Part shown: one piece after another, positions 1 through 7,188 of the stretch | How positions within the stretch are numbered: position 1 is the first letter of the stretch | Layout: every line of letters starts with the position of its first letter | Origin: Sphingobacteriales bacterium | GTDB lineage: Bacteria; Bacteroidota; Bacteroidia; Chitinophagales; Chitinophagaceae | Assembly (NCBI GenBank): GCA_024640385.1 | Contig: JAHEFC010000088.1 | Coordinates: forward strand, 1 to 11,740 | Reading direction: 5' to 3' | Length of the DNA: 11,740 nucleotides | The notes under the pieces: model-generated | Told to the model about the DNA's origin: nothing | The model's database searches: none | Seen by the model: the letters and a program-made list of their open reading frames with translations, nothing else | Made by a program: the position numbers and the translations under genes

Positions 1-1
1 A

Positions 2-82
2 TTGCGGCTTGAAAGCAGCGCAACTGCCCAGGAAAAGCAAACCTGAGAGTAAAAAAGCGCCATATGTGCTGAGAATCTTCAA
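2..82 (-). CDS. Partial lipoprotein gene, signal peptide only, divergent from dnaE
   Basis: Reading leftward from a TTG at 82-80 gives 27 codons before the window ends. The peptide has Met-Lys-Ile at its start, a hydrophobic core (residues 8-19), and a lipobox Leu-Gly-Ser-Cys with Cys21, followed by Ala-Ala-Phe-Lys. This is a textbook signal peptidase II signal, so the protein is probably lipid-anchored in the envelope. The frame is closed upstream by a stop at 109-107 and holds no ATG. The start must therefore be a TTG, at 82 or at 91, unless a rarer start codon is used. The gene diverges from dnaE with about 96 bases between the two starts. The rest of the protein is outside the window, so its function cannot be assigned. 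The main doubt is that a 27-residue open stretch could arise by chance, but the exact order of charge, core and lipobox argues against that. Confidence 0.5.
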   Translation of the reverse strand, partial: MKILSTYGAFLLSGLLFLGSCAAFKPQ

Positions 83-88
83 GTTGTG

Positions 89-96
89 CAAATGTA
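89..96 (-). promoter_or_regulatory. Candidate Bacteroidota -7 element for the lipoprotein gene
   Basis: On the minus strand the sequence TACATTTG matches TAnnTTTG exactly and lies 6 bases upstream of the proposed TTG start at 82. No good TTTG -33 partner is visible at the usual distance. If used, transcription would begin close to the start codon itself. Confidence 0.3.
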
Positions 97-147
97 GGTG
101 GAAAAATTAAAGCCCGTTCTTTTAGGCATTTACCGAAATTTGTCAAC

Positions 148-175
148 TTGCCCCAAGAATCAGACCATTTATTTG
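148..175 (+). promoter_or_regulatory. Weak candidate dnaE promoter
   Basis: A TTG at 148-150 is followed after 17 bases by TTTATTTG (168-175), one mismatch from TAnnTTTG. The second element ends 3 bases before the dnaE ATG at 179. The spacing is at the short end of the range described for Bacteroidota promoters. A second TTTG at 139-142 is 25 bases away, which is too far to be preferred. This is a weak call. Confidence 0.2.
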
Positions 176-178
176 ATC

Positions 179-3100
179 ATGAAGTTTTCCCATTTACACG
201 TCCATACCCAATATTCACTGCTCGACGGGGCGGCCAGCATTGAGGCGCTTTATAAAAAAGCCGCTGCCGATGGGATGCCAGGCCTCGCCATATCCGACCA
301 TGGCAACATGTTCGGCGTTTTCAAATTCGTATCTGAAGCATATAAACATAAGGTTGACCCCGACGATAAAAAAAGCCCGCTGAAAGTGAAGCCCATCATT
401 GGCTGCGAGTTCTATATCACGGAGAACCGCCATAGAAAAACCTTCAGTAAAGACGACCGGGATCCCCGCCATCACCAGATCCTTTTAGCCAAGAACGAGA
501 TCGGTTACCGCAACCTGGTCAAGCTCACCTCATTGGGATATATTGAAGGGCTGTACAGCAAGTATCCCCGTATCGACAAAGAACTTATACATAAATATCA
601 CGAAGGCCTGATCGCAACTACCTGTTGCCTGGGGGCCATGGTTCCGCAGACCATCATCAGGAAGGGCATTGAAGATGCAGAGAATGAATTCAAGTGGTGG
701 CTGAATATTTTCCAGGAAGATTACTATGTAGAGATCCAACGCCATGGCATGGCCGAACAGGATAAGGTGAATGAAGTGCTGCTGAAATTCGCAGAGAAAT
801 ACAAAGTGAAGGTGATCGCATCCAACGATTCTCACTATGTGGATCAGTCAGATTTCAATGCACATGATATCCTGCTATGCATCAACACCAACGAAAAGCA
901 GGCAACACCGGCGATGCGTGAATTTGCAGATGATGATGCATCGATGAAGAATAAAAGGTTCGCATTCCCCAACGACCAGTTCTTCTTCAAAACTACCAGT
1001 GAGATGAAGGGCGTATTCCACGATCTTCCTGAAGCGATCGAAAACACCAACGAGATCGTTGAAAAAGTAGAGCTGCTGGATCTCAAGCGCGACATCCTTC
1101 TTCCCCACTTCAAAGTACCCGCCAATTTCAACACGCAGGATGAATACCTTGAACACCTGACCTGGGAAGGTGCACATAAAAGATATGATGAGATCACTCC
1201 TGAGATCGATGAACGGCTCAGGTTTGAACTGTTCACGATTAGAACCATGGGCTTTGCAGGCTACTTCCTGATCGTATCTGATTTCATAAAAGCAGGCCGT
1301 GACATGGGAGTATTCATCGGGCCTGGTCGTGGTTCCGCGGCAGGTAGTGTGGTGGCTTATTGCATCGGCATTACCAATATCGATCCTATAAAATATAATC
1401 TCCTGTTTGAGAGGTTCCTGAACCCTGACAGGAAGAGCATGCCGGATATTGATACGGATTTTGACGATGAAGGTCGTCAGAAAGTGATCGACTATGTGGT
1501 GGAGAAATACGGCAAAAATCAGGTAGCCCAGATCGTTACCTATGGTACGATGGCGGCGAAGATGAGTATCAAAGACGTGGCGCGCGTGATGGATCTGCCA
1601 TTGCCTGAATCTAATGCATTGGCTAAGCTGATTCCCGACAAACCTGGCATCGAATTGAAGCGGGTATTGCATGCACCGCTGGCCGGCGAGAAAAGTCTTG
1701 CTGAAAAAGAAAGCCTGTCCAGTGATGAACTCGAACAGGTGAAAAAGATGCGCGAGATCTACAAGGGAGATGACCTGCGCGCACAAATTTTGCATGAAGC
1801 GGAGATCCTGGAAGGTTCAGTGCGCAACACCGGTATACATGCTGCGGGCATTATCATTGCGCCAAAAGACCTGACCGAATTACTTCCCGTTTGCACTTCT
1901 AAAGATTCCGAACTCTGGATCACACAGATCGAGGGATCCGTGATTGAAGATGCTGGTGTTATTAAGATGGACTTCCTGGGTCTGAAGACCCTTAATATTA
2001 TAAAAACCTGTCTCGAACTGGTGAGGCAGAATCACGGTGTGGATATTGACATTGACAAGATCCCGCTGGATGATGAAAAAACTTTTCAGCTATACCAGAA
2101 AGGTGAGACCATAGGAACCTTCCAGTTTGAAAGTCCGGGTATGCAGAAATACCTGCGCATCCTGAAGCCGGATAAGTTCGACGACCTGATCGCGATGAAC
2201 GCATTGTACCGTCCGGGACCTATGAGTTATATCCCCAACTTCGTTGACCGTAAACATGGCCGGGAAGATATCACCTATGATCTGCCCGAAATGGAAGAGT
2301 ACCTGAAAGACACCTACGGTATTACGGTCTATCAGGAGCAGGTGATGTTGCTGGCGCAGAAGCTTGGAGGCTTTGGTAAGGGAGATGCAGACGTATTGAG
2401 AAAAGCCATGGGTAAGAAGCAGAAAGCGGTACTTGATAAGATGAAAAGCCAGTTCATCAATGGTGCAACTGCCAAAGGGCATCCTGCAGATAAGCTGGAA
2501 AAGATCTGGACCGACTGGGAAGCGTTTGCGCAATACGCCTTTAATAAATCGCACTCCACCTGTTATGCATTTGTAGCATACCAGACTGCCTACTTAAAAG
2601 CACACTATCCTTCTGAATACATGGCTTCGGTATTGAACCATGCGGGAAGTATTGAAAAGCTCACCTTCTTCATGGAAGAATGTAAGCGTGCGGGATTGAA
2701 AGTGTTGGGGCCGGATATCAATGAATCGAATAAAGGATTTGCTGTAAACAGTAAGGGCGAGATCCGGATCGGTCTTGGTGGCTTGAAAGGTGTGGGTGAA
2801 GCCGCAGTTGAGAGTATTATTGAAGAAAGAAATAAGAAAGGACCTTTCAGCAACATATTTGACCTGGTGAAAAGAGTGAATCAAAGAACGGTGAACAAGA
2901 AATCCTTGGAATGCCTGGCCTATTCGGGTGCGTTTGATTGTTTCCCGGAATTTCACCGGGCCCAGTACTTCCACACACCTGATGGCGACAATACCAGCGG
3001 GCTGGAGAAGATCATCAAATTTGGAAATGTATGGCAGGCACAAACTACCAATACCGCCAATACTTTATTTGGCGATCTGCCGATGATGCAGATCCCGCCA

Positions 3101-3805
3101 CCGAAAATTCCCGATTGCAGACCCTGGAGTCTGACGGAATTACTGGACCATGAAAAAGACGTGACCGGTATGTTCATCAGTGGCCATCCGTTGGATCATT
3201 TCAGGTTTGAGAATACCTATTATGGCATCATGCCATTATCAGAATTCAATGAATTCAAACAGACGGTAGATCTGCATCCGCACCCCAACCAGACGATCAA
3301 AATTGCATGCCTGGTAACCTCTGCGCAGCACAGGATATCGCAGAAAGGCAAGAAATATGGCACCCTGGGCCTGGAGGATTTTTCGGGTAACACTGAGCTT
3401 ACTTTGTTTGGTGAGGTCTACATGAAATATGTAAATTATTTCGAGCCCGGCACCTGCTTATATATCACGGGCAAGTTTGAGAAATGGGAGAAAAGGAACG
3501 AATGGAATTTCAGGGTCGCAGAGATCTGCCTGTTGGAAACGATCAAAAGATCACTGACCAAGGGTATGGAGATCACGATCATGGGTGAGCTTTTAAGGAA
3601 AGAAGTCGTAGATTTTTTAGACCAGAATATTCAGAAACATCCCGGTAATTCCAAGATGAAGGTGGTGATCTATGAACCCAAGCAGAACTGGCATGTCAGT
3701 CTCATCTCGATGGCCAAGGGATTTGAGATGAACGATGAACTTTCATCCTTCCTGCTTGAAAATCCATATATCGATGTGAAGGTGAATTTGCCTAATGGTA
3801 ATTAA
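179..3805 (+). CDS. dnaE: DNA polymerase III subunit alpha (replicative polymerase)
   Basis: This is the catalytic C-family polymerase of the replisome, 1208 residues from the ATG at 179. The N-terminal PHP domain (about 1-230) opens with the HLHVH signature. It keeps a full set of likely metal ligands: H7, H9, D16, H41, E77, H99, C150, D217 and H219. The polymerase core has GPGRGS at 381-386, the aspartate pair D425/D427 in a PDIDTDF motif, and a third catalytic aspartate, D598, in KMDFLGL. A helix-hairpin-helix region (about 863-890, GLKGVG), the VTGMFISGHPLD motif (from 995) and an OB fold (about 1038-1120) follow. Length and domain order are normal for DnaE1; it is not the PolC type, as no inserted exonuclease domain is seen. 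An in-frame GTG at 98 would add 27 residues that do not resemble the family, so the ATG just before the PHP domain was chosen. It converges on the hexosaminidase gene. Confidence 0.97.
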   Translation: MKFSHLHVHTQYSLLDGAASIEALYKKAAADGMPGLAISDHGNMFGVFKFVSEAYKHKVDPDDKKSPLKVKPIIGCEFYITENRHRKTFSKDDRDPRHHQILLAKNEIGYRNLVKLTSLGYIEGLYSKYPRIDKELIHKYHEGLIATTCCLGAMVPQTIIRKGIEDAENEFKWWLNIFQEDYYVEIQRHGMAEQDKVNEVLLKFAEKYKVKVIASNDSHYVDQSDFNAHDILLCINTNEKQATPAMREFADDDASMKNKRFAFPNDQFFFKTTSEMKGVFHDLPEAIENTNEIVEKVELLDLKRDILLPHFKVPANFNTQDEYLEHLTWEGAHKRYDEITPEIDERLRFELFTIRTMGFAGYFLIVSDFIKAGRDMGVFIGPGRGSAAGSVVAYCIGITNIDPIKYNLLFERFLNPDRKSMPDIDTDFDDEGRQKVIDYVVEKYGKNQVAQIVTYGTMAAKMSIKDVARVMDLPLPESNALAKLIPDKPGIELKRVLHAPLAGEKSLAEKESLSSDELEQVKKMREIYKGDDLRAQILHEAEILEGSVRNTGIHAAGIIIAPKDLTELLPVCTSKDSELWITQIEGSVIEDAGVIKMDFLGLKTLNIIKTCLELVRQNHGVDIDIDKIPLDDEKTFQLYQKGETIGTFQFESPGMQKYLRILKPDKFDDLIAMNALYRPGPMSYIPNFVDRKHGREDITYDLPEMEEYLKDTYGITVYQEQVMLLAQKLGGFGKGDADVLRKAMGKKQKAVLDKMKSQFINGATAKGHPADKLEKIWTDWEAFAQYAFNKSHSTCYAFVAYQTAYLKAHYPSEYMASVLNHAGSIEKLTFFMEECKRAGLKVLGPDINESNKGFAVNSKGEIRIGLGGLKGVGEAAVESIIEERNKKGPFSNIFDLVKRVNQRTVNKKSLECLAYSGAFDCFPEFHRAQYFHTPDGDNTSGLEKIIKFGNVWQAQTTNTANTLFGDLPMMQIPPPKIPDCRPWSLTELLDHEKDVTGMFISGHPLDHFRFENTYYGIMPLSEFNEFKQTVDLHPHPNQTIKIACLVTSAQHRISQKGKKYGTLGLEDFSGNTELTLFGEVYMKYVNYFEPGTCLYITGKFEKWEKRNEWNFRVAEICLLETIKRSLTKGMEITIMGELLRKEVVDFLDQNIQKHPGNSKMKVVIYEPKQNWHVSLISMAKGFEMNDELSSFLLENPYIDVKVNLPNGN

Positions 3806-3851
3806 AAAGTAAAAATTAAGAAGTAAAAAACTAAAAGAGATTTTACTTTTT
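3804..3851. repeat. AT-rich inverted repeat between convergent dnaE and hexosaminidase genes
   Basis: Bases 3804-3814 (AAAAAGTAAAA) and 3841-3851 (TTTTACTTTTT) are perfect 11-bp inverted copies around a 26-bp spacer. The spacer holds a further tandem copy of the motif (GAAGTAAAAAAC at 3820-3831). The left arm starts inside the dnaE stop codon. The right arm contains the hexosaminidase stop codon (3845-3843) and its last two lysine codons. It could act as a weak bidirectional terminator, since both strands have A and T runs, but the stem is almost all A-T and would be unstable. Confidence 0.4.
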
Positions 3852-5687
3852 CACCCGCTTACTAAGATCCTCAAGTGATATAGTTAATATTCGTCCCAAA
3901 GGTTTTCCGTTGCGATAAGTGATCACGCGGAAATGATCAGCATCTTTTGGGATCGATAATAATTCATCTTTAGTATACTTCGATGAATGATGATCGGGAT
4001 AGGTATTATCAAAACTATAATACAGATCAAGGCCACCGATCTCGGTGTCCAACTTGATCTGCAATTGACCATTTGCGTCTTTAGAAGGGATCACGATTGC
4101 ATCGTAAACGCTTGTCGAGAAATTAATATCAGCTTTCGACAAACGATCGAAATGGGCTTCCGTTTTTTGGACAAAGCGGTCCCAGTTGCGGCTTGATTTG
4201 GGCGACCATAGCACTTCCGCCAAAGCAAAGGATCGTGGCCAGAGCATATATTCTGCCTGCCTGAACGTGGGTACACTTTCAGTCCAGAGGTTGCCCTGGC
4301 CTCCCAGAATCATGGCAGGATCAACACCATCCGGTACCGGCTCAAATTCATATACTTTTTTGTACCGAAGCATACTGTATGTGGGTGGCTCAATGGCTGG
4401 ATCACCCTGGTAGAGATCGAGATAGGCATAGTTGGAAGGACTCATCACCACATGATGATTTTCTTTAGCGGCCGCTATTCCTCCATCCATTCCCCGCCAG
4501 CTCATCACAGAAGCTTTGGGGGCCAGGCCACCTTCCAGGATCTCATCCCAGCCCATCAGTTTCTTGCCTTTCTGTTCCAGCATTTTCTCGAGGCGCTTGA
4601 TGAAATAGCTTTGGAGTTCGTTGGTATTCTTCAATCCATTATCCTTCATTCTTTTCTGGCAGTCGGCACATTTCTCCCAGAATCCCTTGTAACACTCATC
4701 TCCGCCTACATGGATATATTCAAAAGGAAATACGGCGGCCACTTCGGTAAATACTTTGTCCAGGAATTCGAACGTGGATTCCTTGCCAACGCAGAGTGCA
4801 TTGTCTTCTATGGTATAGAATTTACAACCCGGATTCACTTTATAATTCAACCCGGTGGACGATAGATATGGATAGGCTGCAATGGCGGCAAGGCTATGGC
4901 CGGGAACATCGATCTCGGGCAATACATCCACAAAGCGTGCGGAGGCATAGCTGATCAGGTCTTTCAATTCCTGCTGGGTATAGAATCCGCCGTAGGTGGC
5001 AGCTTCGCCTTCCTGGGGGCAATCGCGCTCCCACCAGAGGCCGGTGCGTGGAACGCGCCATGCGCCCACTCTGGTTAATTCGGGAAGTTGCTTGATCTCC
5101 ATACGCCAGCCTTGATCGTCAGTGAGATGAATATGCAGGAGGTTGAATTTGTACACCACCATCTGGTCGATCATCCGTTTCACCTGGTCAATGGTGAAAA
5201 AATGCCGGCTCACATCCAGCATCAGACCCCGCCATGGAAAACGGGGTGCATCCTGAATGGTGATAGCGGGAATATCTTTTGATCCATTAGCAGGTATTAA
5301 TTGTAAGAAGGTTTGTATGCCATAAAACACACCACGGGGTGTGGAGGCCTTGATCAGGACTGATCCTTCGGATACTTTGAGTTCATAGCCTTCTTTACCT
5401 CCATTGGCTTTGGAGTCAAGGAAGAGGTTGATCTTTCCGGGTTGTGACGTGCTACCTTGCTTGGCCTTTATTGCCAGTTTGGCATTGGACGTCAGAACAT
5501 CGGCCAAATATCCCGCCATGAACTGCAACTGATTATTGTTATAGATCACCCCAGAATTGGGGGTCAGCCTGAACAAACCTTTTCCTGGGGTTTGTTGTTG
5601 TGGTTCAGGAATGATGGTATAGGGCTGTGCAAAGGTTGAAATACTGAGAAAGAATAAGATGAGTGCTAAACTGCTGATCTGCTTCAT
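3843..5687 (-). CDS. Secreted beta-N-acetylhexosaminidase, glycoside hydrolase family 20
   Basis: This 614-residue enzyme should remove terminal beta-linked N-acetylhexosamine from chitin fragments, peptidoglycan fragments or glycoproteins. Residues 1-20 form a signal peptide with probable cleavage between Ala20 and Gln21. No lipobox is present, so the protein is periplasmic or exported. The N-terminal GH20b-type domain spans about 22-145. The catalytic barrel begins near RGLMLDVSRHF (153 onward) and includes HIHLTDDQGWR (185-195) and EIDVPGHS. The catalytic Asp-Glu pair of substrate-assisted hydrolysis is D330-E331 in HVGGDE. The C-terminal 80 or so residues (YYSFDNTYPDHHS onward) resemble the chitobiase C-terminal domain. 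All key residues are intact. The gene stands alone, with no SusC/SusD pair in the window, so substrate is unresolved. No convincing promoter was found; TAACTTCG near 5713 on the minus strand is one mismatch from a -7 element. Confidence 0.95.
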   Translation of the reverse strand: MKQISSLALILFFLSISTFAQPYTIIPEPQQQTPGKGLFRLTPNSGVIYNNNQLQFMAGYLADVLTSNAKLAIKAKQGSTSQPGKINLFLDSKANGGKEGYELKVSEGSVLIKASTPRGVFYGIQTFLQLIPANGSKDIPAITIQDAPRFPWRGLMLDVSRHFFTIDQVKRMIDQMVVYKFNLLHIHLTDDQGWRMEIKQLPELTRVGAWRVPRTGLWWERDCPQEGEAATYGGFYTQQELKDLISYASARFVDVLPEIDVPGHSLAAIAAYPYLSSTGLNYKVNPGCKFYTIEDNALCVGKESTFEFLDKVFTEVAAVFPFEYIHVGGDECYKGFWEKCADCQKRMKDNGLKNTNELQSYFIKRLEKMLEQKGKKLMGWDEILEGGLAPKASVMSWRGMDGGIAAAKENHHVVMSPSNYAYLDLYQGDPAIEPPTYSMLRYKKVYEFEPVPDGVDPAMILGGQGNLWTESVPTFRQAEYMLWPRSFALAEVLWSPKSSRNWDRFVQKTEAHFDRLSKADINFSTSVYDAIVIPSKDANGQLQIKLDTEIGGLDLYYSFDNTYPDHHSSKYTKDELLSIPKDADHFRVITYRNGKPLGRILTISLEDLSKRVKK

Positions 5688-5922
5688 GTTGTGCGGGTCT
5701 ATGTGCCGAAGTTAAGCAATCAGAAGCAGCTATGGCGGAGCTTCCCTGCCGAAAACTGTGGCTTTAGTGTGGATAAAAACTGTCAGAATAGCGTAAACAG
5801 GGGAAACTTGTAAAGGTTAACCACTTGTTTTTAACAGTTCAGGCTGGGGCCGCTATCAAAATGTCACGATTCAGGAATTGGGCTTAAATTTGCAACTCGT
5901 AAATACATAAAAGAAAAAAATC
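5688..5922. other. Divergent intergenic region between hexosaminidase and trxA
   Basis: This 235-base gap separates two divergently transcribed genes and must hold both promoters. The trxA -7 element lies at its right end. In the middle, the palindrome GGTTAACC (5815-5822) is flanked by two direct copies of ACTTGT (5806-5811 and 5823-5828), which could be an operator. No credible reading frame or RNA gene was seen. Confidence 0.4.
5885..5892 (+). promoter_or_regulatory. trxA -7 promoter element
   Basis: TAAATTTG is an exact match to TAnnTTTG, 30 bases before the trxA ATG. The expected -33 TTTG is not well matched. An A-rich stretch of about 13 bases directly precedes the ATG, which is typical of translation starts in this phylum where Shine-Dalgarno pairing is weak. 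Confidence 0.55.
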
Positions 5923-6243
5923 ATGGCTAAAGAGTTCACAGATTCTAACTTTCAAACTGAGGTGATCAGTTCAGATAAATTAACGGTGATCGATTTCTGG
6001 GCTGAGTGGTGCGGTCCCTGCCGTGCTATCGGGCCAATCATTGAAGAACTGGCAAAGGAATATGATGGCAAGGTGAATGTAGGTAAGGTCAATGTTGACC
6101 ATAACCCGCAACTTTCCATGAATTATGGTATCACCAGCATACCTGCTATCCTTTTTGTTAAAGACGGTAAGGTAGTTGACAAACTGGTTGGTGCACAACC
6201 CAAAGGGAATTTTGTTAAGAAGATCGAATCACACATGAGCTAG
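5923..6243 (+). CDS. trxA: Thioredoxin
   Basis: This 106-residue cytosolic protein is a single thioredoxin domain of standard length. It reduces protein disulfides using electrons from thioredoxin reductase. The redox motif WCGPC has its cysteines at 30 and 33, preceded by the conserved DFWAEW. The cis-proline is P74 in SIPAILF, and the FVKDGKVV strand and terminal helix follow. There is no signal peptide, so it is the general cytoplasmic form rather than a TlpA/ResA-like exported one. The ATG at 5923 is the only sensible start and sits behind an A-rich leader and a -7 element. The TAG stop forms the first bases of a GATA-type repeat, and a strong terminator follows, so the gene is probably monocistronic. 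Confidence 0.96.
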   Translation: MAKEFTDSNFQTEVISSDKLTVIDFWAEWCGPCRAIGPIIEELAKEYDGKVNVGKVNVDHNPQLSMNYGITSIPAILFVKDGKVVDKLVGAQPKGNFVKKIESHMS

Positions 6244-6349
6244 ATAGAAAGATAGAAAGATAGTTAGATAGGGAGCATTCTTTCGGATGCTCCTTATTTT
6301 TTAGTGACACCAAGGAAGCTCCCTTTCTCCCTATCTTCCTATCTATCTA
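6241..6349. repeat. GATAG-type imperfect inverted repeat carrying both stop codons of a convergent gene pair
   Basis: The left arm (6241-6276) is built from TAGATAGAAAGATAGAAA-like units. The right arm (6318-6349), read on the minus strand, starts TAGATAGATAGGAAGATAGG. Both arms begin with the same 8 bases (TAGATAGA) and end with the same 7 (AGGGAGC). The first TAG of the left arm is the trxA stop, and the first TAG of the right arm is the stop of the glycosyltransferase gene. The trxA terminator hairpin lies between the arms and shares GGAGC with the left one. Confidence 0.65.
6272..6302 (+). terminator. Intrinsic terminator after trxA
   Basis: GGAGCAT (6272-6278) pairs perfectly with ATGCTCC (6287-6293) around an 8-base loop, followed by TTATTTTTT. 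This is a classic Rho-independent terminator in the trxA direction. The opposite strand lacks a T run after the stem, so it should not stop the converging transcript equally well. Confidence 0.85.
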
Positions 6350-7180
6350 AAGAAACCTTCTCGCTGCCAGGTTATAAGTGGTTTCTTCACTCATGATCTT
6401 TTCAGGAGTCAGATCCGACAGGTATTTCCACGCATTGGTCTCCCATAAATGATGCAGATAGGCATCAGGATAATCCACAGATTTTTCAAAAAGCCAGGCC
6501 AGTCCTTTTGCATCGTAGGCGGGATAATGAAATGCATAGGGTTCGAGTATTGTTACTAAGCCTGGATGTTGCTTCGCGAGTTCAAACGGCACTTTAACGG
6601 AATGCTCCACCCAGAATTCATCTTTCCCTTTTGACCTGAACGTTTTATAACTGTCCAGCCATAATTCAATAAATGGTGAGCCGGGTTCAGACAACATCAC
6701 CGCATTACATAGTCCATATACTTTTTGTTTTTCCGTCAGCGGGGCAAGTTTGAATTGACGAACAGCATTTTTTATGCGATCCCATTGGGTATAATAGACC
6801 GGAGGCTGGAATTCTTTTGCGATCACAAAAGAATGGTTCCTCAGATCGGTCAGCGGCTTCTTAGAAATGGTATCCAGGTCAAGGTAAACGCCTCCATGGG
6901 CCTGCAACATCTGCAGCCTTACAATATCTGCCTGGTGCGCCACATGATGAAGGGTATTGCCATGAATAGCGTGCGGAGCATTTATTTTATTGAGTGTGAG
7001 GTAAGGTCTTGCTTTTTCAAACCACTCCCCTGTTGGCTCATACTGGTAATGCAGGAACATCTGATCCGGCTTGTTCAATGCAGTGGCCGACTTCACCGCC
7101 AGGTAATGCACTATATTAAAAGGCTTACCCCCGAAATCAGGTTTCATTCCAAATACAAAATGAAAGATATTGGGGATCAT
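6347..7180 (-). CDS. GT32-like glycosyltransferase with DXD motif
   Basis: This 277-residue protein looks like a glycosyltransferase of the sugar-binding-region DXD type (GT32, related to the capsular and Och1-like enzymes). The N-terminus MIPNIFHFVFG matches the IPKIIHxxW-type opening of the family. The central block, from ADIVRL through GGVYLDLDT, carries the nucleotide-sugar and metal-binding DXD as D101-L102-D103. Downstream, GLCNAVMLSEPGSPFIELW is the usual second conserved block. There is no signal peptide or clear membrane segment, so it is probably cytoplasmic or membrane-associated. It starts 8 bases after the stop of the FkbM gene, indicating one transcript and probably coupled translation. 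Donor and acceptor cannot be read from the sequence. Its TAG stop is embedded in the GATAG inverted repeat. Confidence 0.85.
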   Translation of the reverse strand: MIPNIFHFVFGMKPDFGGKPFNIVHYLAVKSATALNKPDQMFLHYQYEPTGEWFEKARPYLTLNKINAPHAIHGNTLHHVAHQADIVRLQMLQAHGGVYLDLDTISKKPLTDLRNHSFVIAKEFQPPVYYTQWDRIKNAVRQFKLAPLTEKQKVYGLCNAVMLSEPGSPFIELWLDSYKTFRSKGKDEFWVEHSVKVPFELAKQHPGLVTILEPYAFHYPAYDAKGLAWLFEKSVDYPDAYLHHLWETNAWKYLSDLTPEKIMSEETTYNLAARRFL

Positions 7181-7188
7181 GGTAAGTA

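Noticed and set aside
98..178. N-terminal extension of dnaE from a GTG at 98
   Set aside because: The added 27 residues lack family similarity, while the PHP motif begins right after the ATG at 179. The extension would also overlap the divergent lipoprotein promoter area.
875..1795. 306-residue open frame on the minus strand inside dnaE
   Set aside because: It lies entirely opposite conserved dnaE coding sequence including the catalytic aspartates. It has no recognisable domain and a composition typical of an antisense shadow.
4452..4865. 137-residue plus-strand frame opposite the hexosaminidase active-site region
   Set aside because: It covers the reverse of the catalytic Asp-Glu segment, whose conservation fully explains the sequence. 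No start signal or domain is visible.
6311..6349. Intrinsic terminator for the minus-strand glycosyltransferase gene
   Set aside because: Only a short imperfect AGCT-centred palindrome was found there, with no T run after it on the minus strand.
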